NCBI RefSeq assembly: GCF_003347205.1
Contig: NZ_QQBJ01000012.1
Location: forward strand, 1 to 64,000
Direction of reading: 5' to 3'
Origin: Mycolicibacterium moriokaense
GTDB taxonomy: Bacteria; Actinomycetota; Actinomycetes; Mycobacteriales; Mycobacteriaceae
DNA length: 64,000 nucleotides
The notes beneath the pieces are model-generated. The model did no database searches. It saw only the letters and a program-made list of their open reading frames with translations, and was not told the DNA's origin. Below, piece after piece: positions 1 to 8,154 of this stretch; the stretch's first letter is position 1; every line of letters starts with the position of its first letter. Position numbers and translations under genes: made by a program.

Positions 1-1
1 C

Positions 2-112
2 TGGTACATGGGGGACTGGGCGACGGCGGTGAGCTTGATCGAAGACCACCCCCAGGTGCCGGCCATGCAGGATGCGTGGGTGCTCCCACCCCGGTGCGGC
101 TTTGCACTCTGA
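2..112 (+). CDS. 3' end of an unidentified open reading frame (partial)
   Basis: An open frame enters from the left edge and ends at a TGA at 110-112. It encodes about 36 residues, beginning WYMGDWATAVSLIEDHP and ending PPRCGFAL. Third positions are almost all G or C, as in real mycobacterial genes. I do not recognise the family from so short a fragment. Its last codons lie just upstream of a tRNA-like 3' end, so it may be the last gene of an integrated element, but this is inference. The TGA could also be unrelated to a real gene. Confidence 0.35.
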   Translation, partial: WYMGDWATAVSLIEDHPQVPAMQDAWVLPPRCGFAL

Positions 113-131
113 ATCCGTCGGCTAATGCCTG

Positions 132-157
132 CGCGGGTTCGAATCTCGCACCTGCCA
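132..157 (+). tRNA. tRNA-like 3' end (T arm plus 3' acceptor strand), 5' half not found
   Basis: Bases 133-149 form a perfect T arm: stem GCGGG, loop TTCGAAT, stem CTCGC with one G-T pair. A 7-base acceptor strand ACCTGCC and an A discriminator follow. No matching GGCAGGT 5' strand lies at the expected distance upstream, and I could not fold a convincing anticodon arm. This fits the 3' part of a tRNA regenerated at an integration site, or a divergent long-arm tRNA. Specificity is not assigned. Confidence 0.45.
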
Positions 158-216
158 CCCAAGTCATGCCATCGTCGGCGTGGTAGCAAGCGGCGACACT
201 CGCGCGCGGCGGGCTC

Positions 217-242
217 GTTTACCGCCGGCCGTGGCCGGGTAA
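217..242 (+). promoter_or_regulatory. candidate SigF/SigB-type promoter
   Basis: GTTT (217-220), 16 bases, then GGGTAA (237-242) resembles the mycobacterial stress sigma factor consensus GGTTT-N15-17-GGGTA. It lies about 70 bases upstream of the gene starting at 314. The match is by eye only. Confidence 0.3.
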
Positions 243-313
243 AGACCGTCGGGGTCGGGACCGAATCTATGTGTTTCAGCGTGCTGAACCGCGCGCGCCG
301 GGAAAGGGTTCTG

Positions 314-1216
314 ATGACCGGATCGAGGCGGCTGTTACGGGTCTCCTGGGCAATGACTGCGGTGGCCGGCCTCGTCGCCGCCCTGTGCCTCTGGACCTCA
401 CCGATCGCGCAGGCGTTCTACGTTCAGAACCATGCGGCCATCACGCGCAACGCGCTGCCACCCGACCAGGTCTCCGAGGCCGGCATGCTGCAGATACTCA
501 ACGGACCGCCGCCCGGGGGCGGGGCCATGGGAAGTGATGCCTTCGCAACCGACCAGTGGCGACACCTCGACAACGCGAAGAACCCGACCGACATCTGTGC
601 CCGCGCGCAGCAGGCGTGGAACATCTTCTCCCCGGTTGTGCTGGACGGGTCGCAGCCTGTCGGGCCGGGCGCCACGGTACTGAAGAACGGACCCGCTGCC
701 CGCGCCGCCTTCGGTGGGCTCGTGCACGCGCAGCAGGACTTCTATGCGCACTCCAACTGGGTTGAGGACAACATCGCCGCAGGCCAGCCAGATCGGCTGG
801 CTCCCGCCATCTTCCCGACGTGCAATCCGGGTGACTTCCCGGCCGATCTGCACACCGGATACTTCAACATGTTGTACTCCCAGCAGTTTCCGCTCGACGG
901 TTGTCCGCCGGCAGGGCCGCCGCCCGGATACCAGGAGTGCCACTCACAGATGAACAAGGACGGCCCCGACACCGCGCGCGGCAGCCAGCCTGCTCCCGGA
1001 GCCGGCACGATGTACGACCTTGCGGCCAGCTTGGCCACGACGGCCACGACGGATCTCTACAACCAATTGCGCGGCCTCGTCGCCAGTACCGTCAGCGCGA
1101 AGAATCCCGGCGTTGACGGCGAGTGCGTCGCGGCGAAGCTCTTTCACCCCGACCTGCTGGGGCCCTGCGCGACGTTCTCCAATCCCTTCGGCCAGTTCGG
1201 AACTGCACCGCGCTGA
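314..1216 (+). CDS. secreted zinc phospholipase C / Het-C-like protein
   Basis: The 300-residue product begins with an export signal (residues about 5-36, charged MTGSRRLLR, hydrophobic core, cleavage near AQAF). The mature part contains HAAITRNAL, DQWRHLDNA and a core motif HAQQDFYAHSNWVE. These spaced His/Asp residues resemble the metal-binding region of Het-C and zinc-dependent phospholipase C-like proteins. The ATG at 314 is preferred over longer in-frame starts because GGGAAAGGG lies just upstream and the signal peptide follows directly. It is probably an exported lipid hydrolase or a structural relative; the catalytic role is inferred from motifs only. Confidence 0.55.
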   Translation: MTGSRRLLRVSWAMTAVAGLVAALCLWTSPIAQAFYVQNHAAITRNALPPDQVSEAGMLQILNGPPPGGGAMGSDAFATDQWRHLDNAKNPTDICARAQQAWNIFSPVVLDGSQPVGPGATVLKNGPAARAAFGGLVHAQQDFYAHSNWVEDNIAAGQPDRLAPAIFPTCNPGDFPADLHTGYFNMLYSQQFPLDGCPPAGPPPGYQECHSQMNKDGPDTARGSQPAPGAGTMYDLAASLATTATTDLYNQLRGLVASTVSAKNPGVDGECVAAKLFHPDLLGPCATFSNPFGQFGTAPR

Positions 1217-1310
1217 GCGGACGTCGCGAACGGGCGGGCTGCGAATCCGTAGCGGAGCGTCGTCACGTCATTGGTCGACGAGTTAGCCATACTGATGGAG
1301 GCGGACTGCG

Positions 1311-2129
1311 GTGTCCGCCCGATTCGGGGGGTACGTCGTGATTTGGCTGCTGCAGATACCCGCGCCGATACTCGGGTTCGTCACGGTGACGCTCGTCGTA
1401 GGGCTGTCGGTCGGCGGCTTGCTGCTCTTCCGAAAGGCGGTGTCACACACCCGACTCGAGAACGCCAACGAAGTATCGGGTCAGGTGTTTCAGCTGGCCG
1501 GCGTGCTCTACGCGGTGCTCGTCGCCTTCGTCGTGGTGGTGGTGTGGGAACAGTTCGGGGATGCCGAAAACGCCACGCAGGCGGAGGCCAGCGCCATTGC
1601 TGACCTGCTCCGCGACTCGACGGCGATCCCCGCTCCTTATCGGCCCGAGGTGCAACAAAGCCTTCTCGCGTACACCGAAGACGTGATCGACGACGAACTC
1701 CCAAGAATGCGACAGGGCGAGACAGTCGAGGAAGAGTCCGACCACATGACCGCTCTGTGGACGGCATTCCTCAAAGTCCAGCCGGAGACCCGCAACGAGA
1801 TCGCGTTCTTCGATCACGACATCGTCAAGTTGAACGACCTGAGCGCCAATCGCAAACTACGCGTCTCGACGGGCCAGTCGGCCATTCCGGGAGAGCTGTG
1901 GGTGCTGCTGCTCGGTGGCGGCGCCGTGATCATGGCGTTCACGTTCATGTTCGGCACGCGTGACCTGCTGGTTCACGCGACCGGCGTGGCGCTGACCGCG
2001 GCCCTGATGGGTTTTGTCATGTACCTGATCTTCGCGCTCGAGCACCCGTTCGTCGGCGCGCTGTCGGTCAAGCCCGACCCCTACGTGAACGTGCTGCAGA
2101 TCTGGAAAGACGACCTGCCGCATGCATAG
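1311..2129 (+). CDS. DUF4239 (bestrophin-like) membrane protein
   Basis: This 272-residue protein has two N-terminal membrane segments (about 10-35 and 62-85), a soluble helical region of about 100 residues and two C-terminal segments (about 205-225 and 230-252). That is the DUF4239 layout, sometimes called bestrophin-like. The motif FQLAGVLYAVLVAFVVVVVW followed by EASAIADL is typical. A paralogue lies at 7366-8154. Function is unknown, with an ion-channel role only suspected. The start is GTG at 1311 with GATGGAG upstream; a GTG at 1338 behind GGGGGG is a plausible alternative. Confidence 0.75.
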   Translation: MSARFGGYVVIWLLQIPAPILGFVTVTLVVGLSVGGLLLFRKAVSHTRLENANEVSGQVFQLAGVLYAVLVAFVVVVVWEQFGDAENATQAEASAIADLLRDSTAIPAPYRPEVQQSLLAYTEDVIDDELPRMRQGETVEEESDHMTALWTAFLKVQPETRNEIAFFDHDIVKLNDLSANRKLRVSTGQSAIPGELWVLLLGGGAVIMAFTFMFGTRDLLVHATGVALTAALMGFVMYLIFALEHPFVGALSVKPDPYVNVLQIWKDDLPHA

Positions 2130-2159
2130 CCACCCGCGGTCGAGGTGGATCAGCGAGCC

Positions 2160-2411
2160 TCAGCAGGCGCTCTCGAATCCGCACGGCGGCGTCGCCTTGT
2201 CGGCGGGAACCGCCTCCGATGTGGCCTCTGTTGCGGAGTATGCGGCGGTGGCCGTGGCGCCCATCGTCATCTCGCCCACCGACAGCACCACCGGGGCGGC
2301 CGGTCTGCTTTCGCCGCTGCTCGCTGCGAGGACGCCCATCGTCAGCACGGCGCCGCCACCGACCACGGCCGCGAGCATCTTTACTGTGTGAGAACGTCGA
2401 ATATCAGCCAT
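2160..2411 (-). CDS. small exported protein of unknown function
   Basis: The 83-residue product starts MADIRRSHTVKML and has a hydrophobic export signal ending near GVLAASSGE. A short Ala/Thr-rich mature part follows with one Cys close to the C terminus. The ATG at 2411 is preferred to a TTG four codons earlier because GGGG is well spaced in front of it. Mycobacteria encode several such small secreted proteins, and I cannot assign a function. About 210 bases between this start and the next gene (2633) hold no other supported gene. Confidence 0.5.
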   Translation of the reverse strand: MADIRRSHTVKMLAAVVGGGAVLTMGVLAASSGESRPAAPVVLSVGEMTMGATATAAYSATEATSEAVPADKATPPCGFESAC

Positions 2412-2632
2412 TTGGCACCCCAATTCCTTGCAGATCTCAGTCGCGGCCCTAAGCCGCTCATGAAGTCATGCAACTCTGTTCGGGGGCTTCTTGGCATGCC
2501 TCCCAAGCCGATTCCCAGGAGGCTCAACTGTCTTTGACAGTGCCTGGTCTTTAAATCACATCGGCCGGCAAGCTTTCCGCAAGCATCCGACACGCCGTCG
2601 AGCGACAGCACGCGATGTGGCCGCGTGAACCC

Positions 2633-3343
2633 TCAGCGCGGACGCTCCGGACGCAGCTTGGCCCCGCGTTCCTCGACGACGATCCGCGCCACGTCCTTGA
2701 CGGGGATGTTGGAGTCCTGCGACATTTGGCGAAGCAATTCGAACGAGGCTTCAGAATCGGTGTCGAAACGTTCCATCAGGATGCCCTTGGCCTGGCCGAT
2801 CATGTCGCGAGATGCCAGGGCGATGCGGAAATTGTCTTGGCGGCGTGCGGAGTCCCACGCCAGCGCGGCATGGGTGGCGACCACTCGCCCCAATTCCTTG
2901 GCCTCACTGCTGAATGCGTTGGCCTGCTCGGCGTAGACGTTCAGCGCACCCAACGTACGGCCACCCGTGAACAGCCGGTAGGACATCAACGACCGGATCG
3001 GGGTGTGCTCCAGCACCGCATCCCGATAGGCGCTCCACCGGTCGTCGGCGGCGACGTCATCGACGAACAGCACAGGATGCTTTTCTTTCGCCGCGGTCAT
3101 CGACGGGCCCTCGCGGACCGCCACCTGAATCTCGTCGATCGTCGAGGCGTGACAGCCCGTGGCGGCCCGCGTATCGAGTTGCGCGCCATTGACGGCGGTC
3201 GTTATCCCCGCGTGCTGAGCCCCGGGGATCTCGTCGACGGCACTTTTAACGATGGCGTGCAGCACCGTGCCGGTGTCGCCGGTGCTCTGTTCGTATAATT
3301 TCCGTGCAGTATCCGCTATCTGCTGGAAGACTTCCTCAGTCAC
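2633..3343 (-). CDS. GAF-ANTAR domain regulator (RNA-binding antiterminator)
   Basis: The 236-residue protein has a GAF sensor domain (about 35-160) and a C-terminal ANTAR domain (about 170-225) containing RDMIGQAKGILMERF, the hallmark of ANTAR three-helix RNA-binding modules. ANTAR proteins bind tandem hairpins in mRNA and prevent termination, usually after a signal reaches the linked sensor. GTG at 3343 is chosen because GGGAGG sits five bases upstream. It stands alone, so its RNA targets are probably elsewhere in the genome. The upstream 3344-3516 stretch contains the inverted repeat GTTTGA-N7-TCAAAC at 3417-3435. Confidence 0.85.
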   Translation of the reverse strand: MTEEVFQQIADTARKLYEQSTGDTGTVLHAIVKSAVDEIPGAQHAGITTAVNGAQLDTRAATGCHASTIDEIQVAVREGPSMTAAKEKHPVLFVDDVAADDRWSAYRDAVLEHTPIRSLMSYRLFTGGRTLGALNVYAEQANAFSSEAKELGRVVATHAALAWDSARRQDNFRIALASRDMIGQAKGILMERFDTDSEASFELLRQMSQDSNIPVKDVARIVVEERGAKLRPERPR

Positions 3344-3516
3344 TGAGCCTCCCAAAAACACCCCCCGAACGCGCTAAGACTCAATTGGATACCCAGTTTC
3401 GGTTACGGCACAAGATGTTTGACGCGCGTTCAAACAAGTCGTTCGCACATTGGATAAGACTTCGCAAAGTGGATGACCGGCAGGCCGTTTTCGCCGTCCG
3501 AAATGGTGCGTATGTC

Positions 3517-5178
3517 TCAGGACAGCGACTCGTCCAGTTCGCCGAGCGAGGCGATCAGGTCGCTGTTGGCCGAGTAGTCGACCGGGCATGCGATGACGCT
3601 GACGGTGTCGTCGTCGAGCGCCGCCCGCAGGGTGGGGAGCAGTTCGGCTGCCGCTGAAATTCGGTACCCTTTCGCGCCGAAGCTCTCGGCATAAGCCACG
3701 AAGTCGGGATTGTTGAAGTCCGTTTCCACGTCGTGACCTATTTCGAGGTCCATCTTCCAGCTGATCAGCCCGTAGGCGCTGTCGGTCCAGATCAGGATCA
3801 CCATCGGCGTTCCGACACGCAGGGCGGTCTCGATCTCCTGCGAGTTCATCAGGAACGCGCCGTCGCCGGTGGCGACGAGGACTTTTGCCTCGGGCCGGGC
3901 GATTTTCGCCGCGATAGCCCCGGGCACCGTCCAGGCCATCGTCGACAGCCCGTTGGAGATCAGACACGTGTTGGGCTCATAGGTCGGGTACAGCCGGGCC
4001 ATCCACATCTTGAGTGCGCCGGTGTCGACCAGCACGATGTCGTTACGCCGCAGGGCCGTTCGGGTATCGGCGACGATGCGCGCGGGCGCGAGCGGGAACC
4101 TGTCGTCGGCGCGTCCCCGGTCGAGTTCGCCGGACAGCAGTTCACGGATCCGTTCTGTTCCCGACGCTGGCGGGTGCTCCCGGGTCACCTGCGCCGCCAG
4201 CGCATCGAGGGTGCGGCCGATGTCGGCCTGTAGCCCGACGGCGACGTCGTAGTGCGCATCCACCTCCGCGGGGAAGCGGTGGATGTGGATGATCTTCGTG
4301 TCGCCGCGCGGGTTGATCCGCACCGGGTCGAACTCCTGCAGCTCATACCCGGCGGCGATGATCGCGTCGGCCCGGTCGAAGCCGAAGTTCACGTAGTCGT
4401 GCCGCATGAAGCCGACGGCGCCCAGTGCCAGCGGATGGTCGTCGGGAATCACGCCCTTGCCGTGGAACGTGGTGGCCACCGGGATGTCGAGCGACTCTGC
4501 GAATCGGCGTACCGCATCGGCGGCCTCGCTGCGCGCGGCGCCGTGGCCGGCGAGCACAACGGGATTGCGCGCCGCGCGCAGGATCTCGGCTGCGCGCTCC
4601 ACCTGAGCCGCCGAGGGGTCGTCGGGCCGCGGCACGTTGACGGGTAACGGGCTCGAATCCTGGGGCGCGGGCGCTTCTTCGACGTCTTCGGGGACCGCGA
4701 GATACACCGCGCCGGGGCGCTCGGTCTGGGCGAGCTTGAAGGCCTTTCGGACCATCTCCGGCACGGCGCCCGGCGTGGCGACCAGCGCCGACCACTTCGT
4801 CACCGGCGCGAACATCGAGACGAGGTCGACGCCCTGGTGGGATTCCTTGTAGCTTCGGCTCATCCCCACCTGCGCCGAGAGAGCAAGCAGCGGAGTGGAA
4901 TTCGTCGTCGCATCGGCAACACCGAGCAGAAGGTTGATCGCGCCAGGGCCCAGCGTGGCCGAGCACACGCCGGCCCGGCCGGTCAGCCGTCCGTACACCT
5001 CGGCCATGAACGAGGCGCCCTGCTCGTGCCGGGTCAGCACGTAGTCGATGGATGAGCGCGACAGCGCCTCGACGAGGCGGATGTTCTCCTCACCGGGGAT
5101 GCCGAAGACATGCGTGACGCCCTCGTTCTCCAGGCACTCGACGATCAGTTCAGCGGTGGTGCGACTCGTTTCGCCCAT
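3517..5178 (-). CDS. thiamine-diphosphate enzyme, catabolic acetolactate synthase (AlsS) type
   Basis: The 553-residue protein shows the three-domain plan of pyruvate-decarboxylating ThDP enzymes. The N-terminal pyrimidine domain carries the catalytic Glu in LTRHEQGASFMAEVYG. The C-terminal PP-binding domain carries GDGAFLMNSQEIETAL ending in the Mg/ThDP Asn-Asp region. The C-terminal motif VAYAESFGAKGYRI resembles AlsS more than the biosynthetic IlvB. It likely condenses two pyruvates to acetolactate, but ThDP-family specificity cannot be fixed by eye. No small regulatory subunit lies next to it. The start is ATG at 5178; the longer open frame upstream overlaps arsC and lacks family similarity. 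Confidence 0.75.
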   Translation of the reverse strand: MGETSRTTAELIVECLENEGVTHVFGIPGEENIRLVEALSRSSIDYVLTRHEQGASFMAEVYGRLTGRAGVCSATLGPGAINLLLGVADATTNSTPLLALSAQVGMSRSYKESHQGVDLVSMFAPVTKWSALVATPGAVPEMVRKAFKLAQTERPGAVYLAVPEDVEEAPAPQDSSPLPVNVPRPDDPSAAQVERAAEILRAARNPVVLAGHGAARSEAADAVRRFAESLDIPVATTFHGKGVIPDDHPLALGAVGFMRHDYVNFGFDRADAIIAAGYELQEFDPVRINPRGDTKIIHIHRFPAEVDAHYDVAVGLQADIGRTLDALAAQVTREHPPASGTERIRELLSGELDRGRADDRFPLAPARIVADTRTALRRNDIVLVDTGALKMWMARLYPTYEPNTCLISNGLSTMAWTVPGAIAAKIARPEAKVLVATGDGAFLMNSQEIETALRVGTPMVILIWTDSAYGLISWKMDLEIGHDVETDFNNPDFVAYAESFGAKGYRISAAAELLPTLRAALDDDTVSVIACPVDYSANSDLIASLGELDESLS

Positions 5179-5233
5179 ACCGACGAGCCTAGCCACGGCG
5201 GTGCGACGCCTCGGCGGATTCGGCGGTGCGCGG

Positions 5234-5671
5234 TCACGGACACGGCACGTCGAGTTCGGTGAGCAGTCGGCGCACCCGCGCTTCGATGTCGTCGCGGATG
5301 GGCCGGACGTCGTCGACCGACTGCCCGGCCGGGTCCGGCAGCTCCCAGTTCTCGTAGCGCTTCCCGGGGAAGATCGGGCAGGTGTCACCGCAGCCCATGG
5401 TGACGACGACGTCGGCGGCCCGCACGATCTCGTCGGTCCACGGCTTGGGGAATTCGCCCGTGATGTCGATGCCGACCTCGGCCATCGCCGCGACGGCCGA
5501 TGGGTTGATCTCGTGCGCGGGTTCCGACCCGCCCGACCACGCGACGGCCCTGTCGCCGGCCAGGTGGCTGAAGAAGCCCAGCGCCATCTGCGAGCGACCG
5601 GCGTTGTGGGTGCACAGGAACAGCACGGTGGGCGTGGCGGCGCTGCCTGGTCCGTCGCCGATCTGGGTCAT
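5234..5671 (-). CDS. arsC: arsenate reductase, low-molecular-weight phosphatase fold
   Basis: This 145-residue cytoplasmic enzyme has the P-loop CTHNAGRSQMA (CX5R) near residue 20 and later Cys residues in TMGCGDTCPIF, as in phosphatase-type ArsC. It reduces arsenate to arsenite. In actinobacteria the electron source is usually mycothiol/mycoredoxin or thioredoxin, which the sequence alone does not decide. The ATG overlaps the stop of the aquaporin gene (TCAT at 5668-5671), so it is co-translated as the last gene of the arsI-aqp-arsC operon. Confidence 0.9.
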   Translation of the reverse strand: MTQIGDGPGSAATPTVLFLCTHNAGRSQMALGFFSHLAGDRAVAWSGGSEPAHEINPSAVAAMAEVGIDITGEFPKPWTDEIVRAADVVVTMGCGDTCPIFPGKRYENWELPDPAGQSVDDVRPIRDDIEARVRRLLTELDVPCP

Positions 5672-6423
5672 GGTGTGCTCCTCTGCTCGTCGGGGCGGGC
5701 GTCGTGCGGATGGGGGACGACGACGTCGTCGGCGACGGCGGCGGCGTCGGGGTAGAGCAGCGCGATCAGGCCGAGCCCGATGAGCCCCCCGACGAATTGG
5801 GCGCCGATGAAGCCGGGGGCGGACGCCGGCGCGATGCCCGCGAAGGTGTCGGAGAACATCCGGCCGACGGTGACCGCCGGGTTGGCGAACGAGGTGGAAC
5901 TGGTGAACCAGTAGGCGGCGCCGATGTAGGCGCCCACCGCCGCGGCGGACAGGGCGGCCCGCCCGGTGCGCGCCAGCGTGAAGATCAGGGCGACCAGGCC
6001 CGCGGTCGCCACGACCTCGCCGACCAGATGTCCGACGGTGAGCCGTCCCTTCTGCGACAGCTCGAACACCTGCCGGTCGAACATCAGGTTCGCCAGCCAG
6101 GCGCCGGCGACGGCGCCGATGGTCTGAGCTGCCGCGTACGCGGTGGCGTCGCGCCCGCCGATGCCGGTCTTCGTGCTGCGCCCGAGCAGCCAATCAGCGG
6201 CGGTGACAACGGGGTTGAAGTGCGCACCCGACACCGGGCCGAACATCAGGATCAGGACGGCCAACCCGAACGCGGTCGCGATGGAGTTCTCCAGCAGCTG
6301 CAGCCCGACGTCGTCGGGCGACAACTGCGCCGCCGCGATGCCGGAACCGACCACCACCGTCACCAGCAGCGCGGTGCCGACGAATTCCGCCAGCAGCCTG
6401 CGCGGCAGTGACGTCAGCAGCAC
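5668..6423 (-). CDS. aquaporin-family channel of the arsenic operon (AqpS-like)
   Basis: The 251-residue protein has six predicted helices and the two half-helix loops of aquaporins: HFNPVV and a second FANPAVT. The second is canonical NPA; the first is NPV, a change often seen in aquaglyceroporins. In ars operons such channels (AqpS) let arsenite produced by ArsC leave the cell, or let methylarsenicals move across the membrane. It overlaps arsI by 10 bases and arsC by 4. No arsB or acr3 pump is visible in this operon, so the channel probably takes the efflux role. Confidence 0.85.
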   Translation of the reverse strand: MLLTSLPRRLLAEFVGTALLVTVVVGSGIAAAQLSPDDVGLQLLENSIATAFGLAVLILMFGPVSGAHFNPVVTAADWLLGRSTKTGIGGRDATAYAAAQTIGAVAGAWLANLMFDRQVFELSQKGRLTVGHLVGEVVATAGLVALIFTLARTGRAALSAAAVGAYIGAAYWFTSSTSFANPAVTVGRMFSDTFAGIAPASAPGFIGAQFVGGLIGLGLIALLYPDAAAVADDVVVPHPHDARPDEQRSTP

Positions 6424-6890
6424 GAGGACGCGGCGGCTGGGGTCTGGCCCGAGTCGGCGGCCTGGCCACCGCAGCAGACACCCTCGCTGTCGGCGTCGGC
6501 ATGCTTAGGGCTCGAGCCGAAGGTCTCCGAGTCCGCCAGGACGGTGTAGACCTCCCACTTCTCGCCCGCGGGGCCGGTCACCCACACCTTGTCCTGGGTG
6601 GCGAAGCAGCAGGTGGTGCCGATCTCCTCGTCGGTGAACAGGCCCTCGCCGCTCAGCCGGGCGATCTCGGAGTGCACGTCGTCGCTGGACGCGACCTCGA
6701 CGCCGAGATGGTTGATGGACCCGCCCTGGCCGGGGTTCTCCAGAAGAACCAGCTTCAGCGGCGGGTCGGTGACGGCGAAGTTGGCGTAGCCGTCCTTGAC
6801 CTTGTTCGGCGCGGTGTTGAACAGCTTGGCGTAGAACGTGATCGCCTGGTCGAGGTCGTCGACGTTGAGGGCGAGTTGGACGCGGGACAT
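6414..6890 (-). CDS. cadI: CadI/ArsI-family vicinal-oxygen-chelate protein, likely C-As lyase
   Basis: The 158-residue protein resembles mycobacterial CadI and ArsI, an Fe(II)-dependent C-As lyase that demethylates trivalent organoarsenicals. Candidate iron ligands are Gln5, His61 and Glu113. The substrate-thiol pair is Cys94-Cys95 in GTTCCFATQDK. The C terminus adds two more vicinal Cys pairs (VCCGG and the final SSCC), which may help bind metal(loid). The start is ATG at 6890 with GGGAGG eight bases upstream; the longer frame runs into the operator. It is first in the operon and divergent from arsR. Its induction by cadmium in relatives gave the name CadI. Confidence 0.85.
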   Translation of the reverse strand: MSRVQLALNVDDLDQAITFYAKLFNTAPNKVKDGYANFAVTDPPLKLVLLENPGQGGSINHLGVEVASSDDVHSEIARLSGEGLFTDEEIGTTCCFATQDKVWVTGPAGEKWEVYTVLADSETFGSSPKHADADSEGVCCGGQAADSGQTPAAASSCC

Positions 6891-6912
6891 GGTCTGAACC
6901 TCCCAGGTGTGA

Positions 6913-6966
6913 GACATATATCGAACTAGTGCGATGTCCAGGATGACCACTTCTTTGATATATGTC
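6913..6966. promoter_or_regulatory. ArsR operator arms in the divergent arsR/arsI promoter
   Basis: GACATATATCGAA (6913-6925) and TTTGATATATGTC (6954-6966) are inverted copies differing at one base, 28 bases apart, in an AT-rich island. Each arm carries an ArsR/SmtB-like ATATATCRAA half. The right arm overlaps the predicted -35 of arsR, and the left arm lies just upstream of the arsI ribosome site. Confidence 0.7.
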
Positions 6967-6984
6967 AAGAAGCTCGGCTATGGT
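6956..6984 (+). promoter_or_regulatory. arsR promoter giving a leaderless mRNA
   Basis: TTGATA (6956-6961), 17 bases, then TATGGT (6979-6984) forms a good SigA-type promoter. The expected start site falls at or next to the A of the arsR ATG (6991), so arsR is probably translated from a leaderless transcript. The -35 lies inside the right operator arm, explaining autorepression. Confidence 0.6.
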
Positions 6985-6990
6985 TGGACC

Positions 6991-7350
6991 ATGCCCAAGG
7001 CATTGCCGATGATCGACATGTCCGCGCCGGTGTGCTGCGCCCCGGTGGCCGCCGGTCCGATGTCCGACGACGCCGCGCTCGAAGTGGCGCTGCGGCTGAA
7101 GGCGCTCGCCGACCCGGCCCGGGTGAAGATCATGTCGCTGCTGTTCGGTTCACCGGGCGGCGAGGAGAACAGCGGCGACCTCGCAGAGGTATTGGGGCTG
7201 ACCGAGTCCACCGTGAGCCACCATCTCGCTCAGCTTCGCAAGGCGGGCCTGGTCGAGTCGCAGCGGCGCGGCATGAACGTCTATCACCGCGCCGATCGCG
7301 ACGCGCTGAGCGCGCTGTGCGTGGTGCTCGACCCGTCCTGCTGCACCTAG
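6991..7350 (+). CDS. arsR: ArsR-family metalloid-sensing repressor
   Basis: The 119-residue winged-helix repressor has the recognition segment ESTVSHHLAQLRKAGLV and a wing with RRGMNVYHRA. It has a Cys pair near the N terminus (APVCCAP) and another at the C terminus (DPSCCT). These are likely As(III) ligands, placed differently from the classical CVC motif of helix 3, which is absent. It should release the operator between arsR and arsI when arsenite or similar thiophilic ions bind. The ATG at 6991 is chosen because the longer open frame would read through the promoter and operator. Confidence 0.9.
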   Translation: MPKALPMIDMSAPVCCAPVAAGPMSDDAALEVALRLKALADPARVKIMSLLFGSPGGEENSGDLAEVLGLTESTVSHHLAQLRKAGLVESQRRGMNVYHRADRDALSALCVVLDPSCCT

Positions 7351-7365
7351 CGGTCAGCGGGGGCG

Positions 7366-8154
7366 TCAGGAGGGCGAGAGCGCCCGAACGACCTCGTGCA
7401 GCGGTTCCGGCGACGTGGCGATCTCGCCGATGAACGGATGCGACAGTTCGGCGACCAGGAACAGTTGCGCGCCAACGAGAATGCCGAGGATTGCGACCAT
7501 CGTGTAATGCGTGGCGGGTTTCTCGACGCCGTAGATGATGGCGCACCCCAGCAGCAGTCCGCTGGTCAACATGATGACCGCCCACAACGACCAGGGCGGC
7601 CCGATGTCGGTGCGGGCCTGAAGCACCCGTTGCGTGCGCGCCTGGCTGAGGCTGTCGAGGTTGGCGAAGGAGGTCGACAGCACGGTCTGCTGGGCCGGGG
7701 TGTGCGCGTTGACGTCCTCGTAGGCGGTGCGCAACCGCGCCAACGCCTCGTTGGCGGGCGGGTAGCGGCGCCCGCCCGCGGCTTCGTTCCACTCGATGAT
7801 CGCGGCGTTCTCATAGTCCAAGAGACTCTGTCGAATCCGGTCGCGATCGGGTGCGTCGAACACGTCGATGCTTCTGGCCAACTCGACTCCTGCCGCGCCT
7901 TCGGTGCGGGCCCTGCCGTCCGCGTCGTTGATCTGGCCCCACATCGCCGAGACGACGAACCCGATGAAGAACGCGAACACGAAGCCGACCACCCCGAACG
8001 CGAACTTGGTGACGTCGTTGTGCTCGTCTCCCCGCAGGTTCGGGAAGCGGCGGCGGACGAAGACCTGGACGGCGATCGCCACGCCGGTGGTGACCGCGAT
8101 GATCGCGAGCAGCAGCAGCCACGACGGCAGGTTGGACACCAACCACTGACTCAT
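7366..8154 (-). CDS. DUF4239 (bestrophin-like) membrane protein
   Basis: The 262-residue protein has two membrane segments near the N terminus (about 12-32 and 50-72), a soluble helical middle and two C-terminal segments (about 190-235). It ends with SHPFIGEIATSPEPL, matching the HPFVGALSVKPDP end of the paralogue at 1311-2129. AGGAG precedes the ATG. Function is not known. It is transcribed away from arsR and not obviously part of the arsenic locus. Confidence 0.75.
   Translation of the reverse strand: MSQWLVSNLPSWLLLLAIIAVTTGVAIAVQVFVRRRFPNLRGDEHNDVTKFAFGVVGFVFAFFIGFVVSAMWGQINDADGRARTEGAAGVELARSIDVFDAPDRDRIRQSLLDYENAAIIEWNEAAGGRRYPPANEALARLRTAYEDVNAHTPAQQTVLSTSFANLDSLSQARTQRVLQARTDIGPPWSLWAVIMLTSGLLLGCAIIYGVEKPATHYTMVAILGILVGAQLFLVAELSHPFIGEIATSPEPLHEVVRALSPS

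Noticed and set aside
51-157. Selenocysteine or long-arm tRNA using CAGGTG (53-58) as acceptor strand
   Set aside because: Only six pairs form, the outer two bases mismatch, no UCA anticodon is present and the length is too great.
125-313. Longer N terminus for the Het-C-like protein
   Set aside because: The extra 63 residues are Arg-rich, overlap the tRNA-like 3' end and precede a proper signal peptide with its own ribosome site at 300-308.
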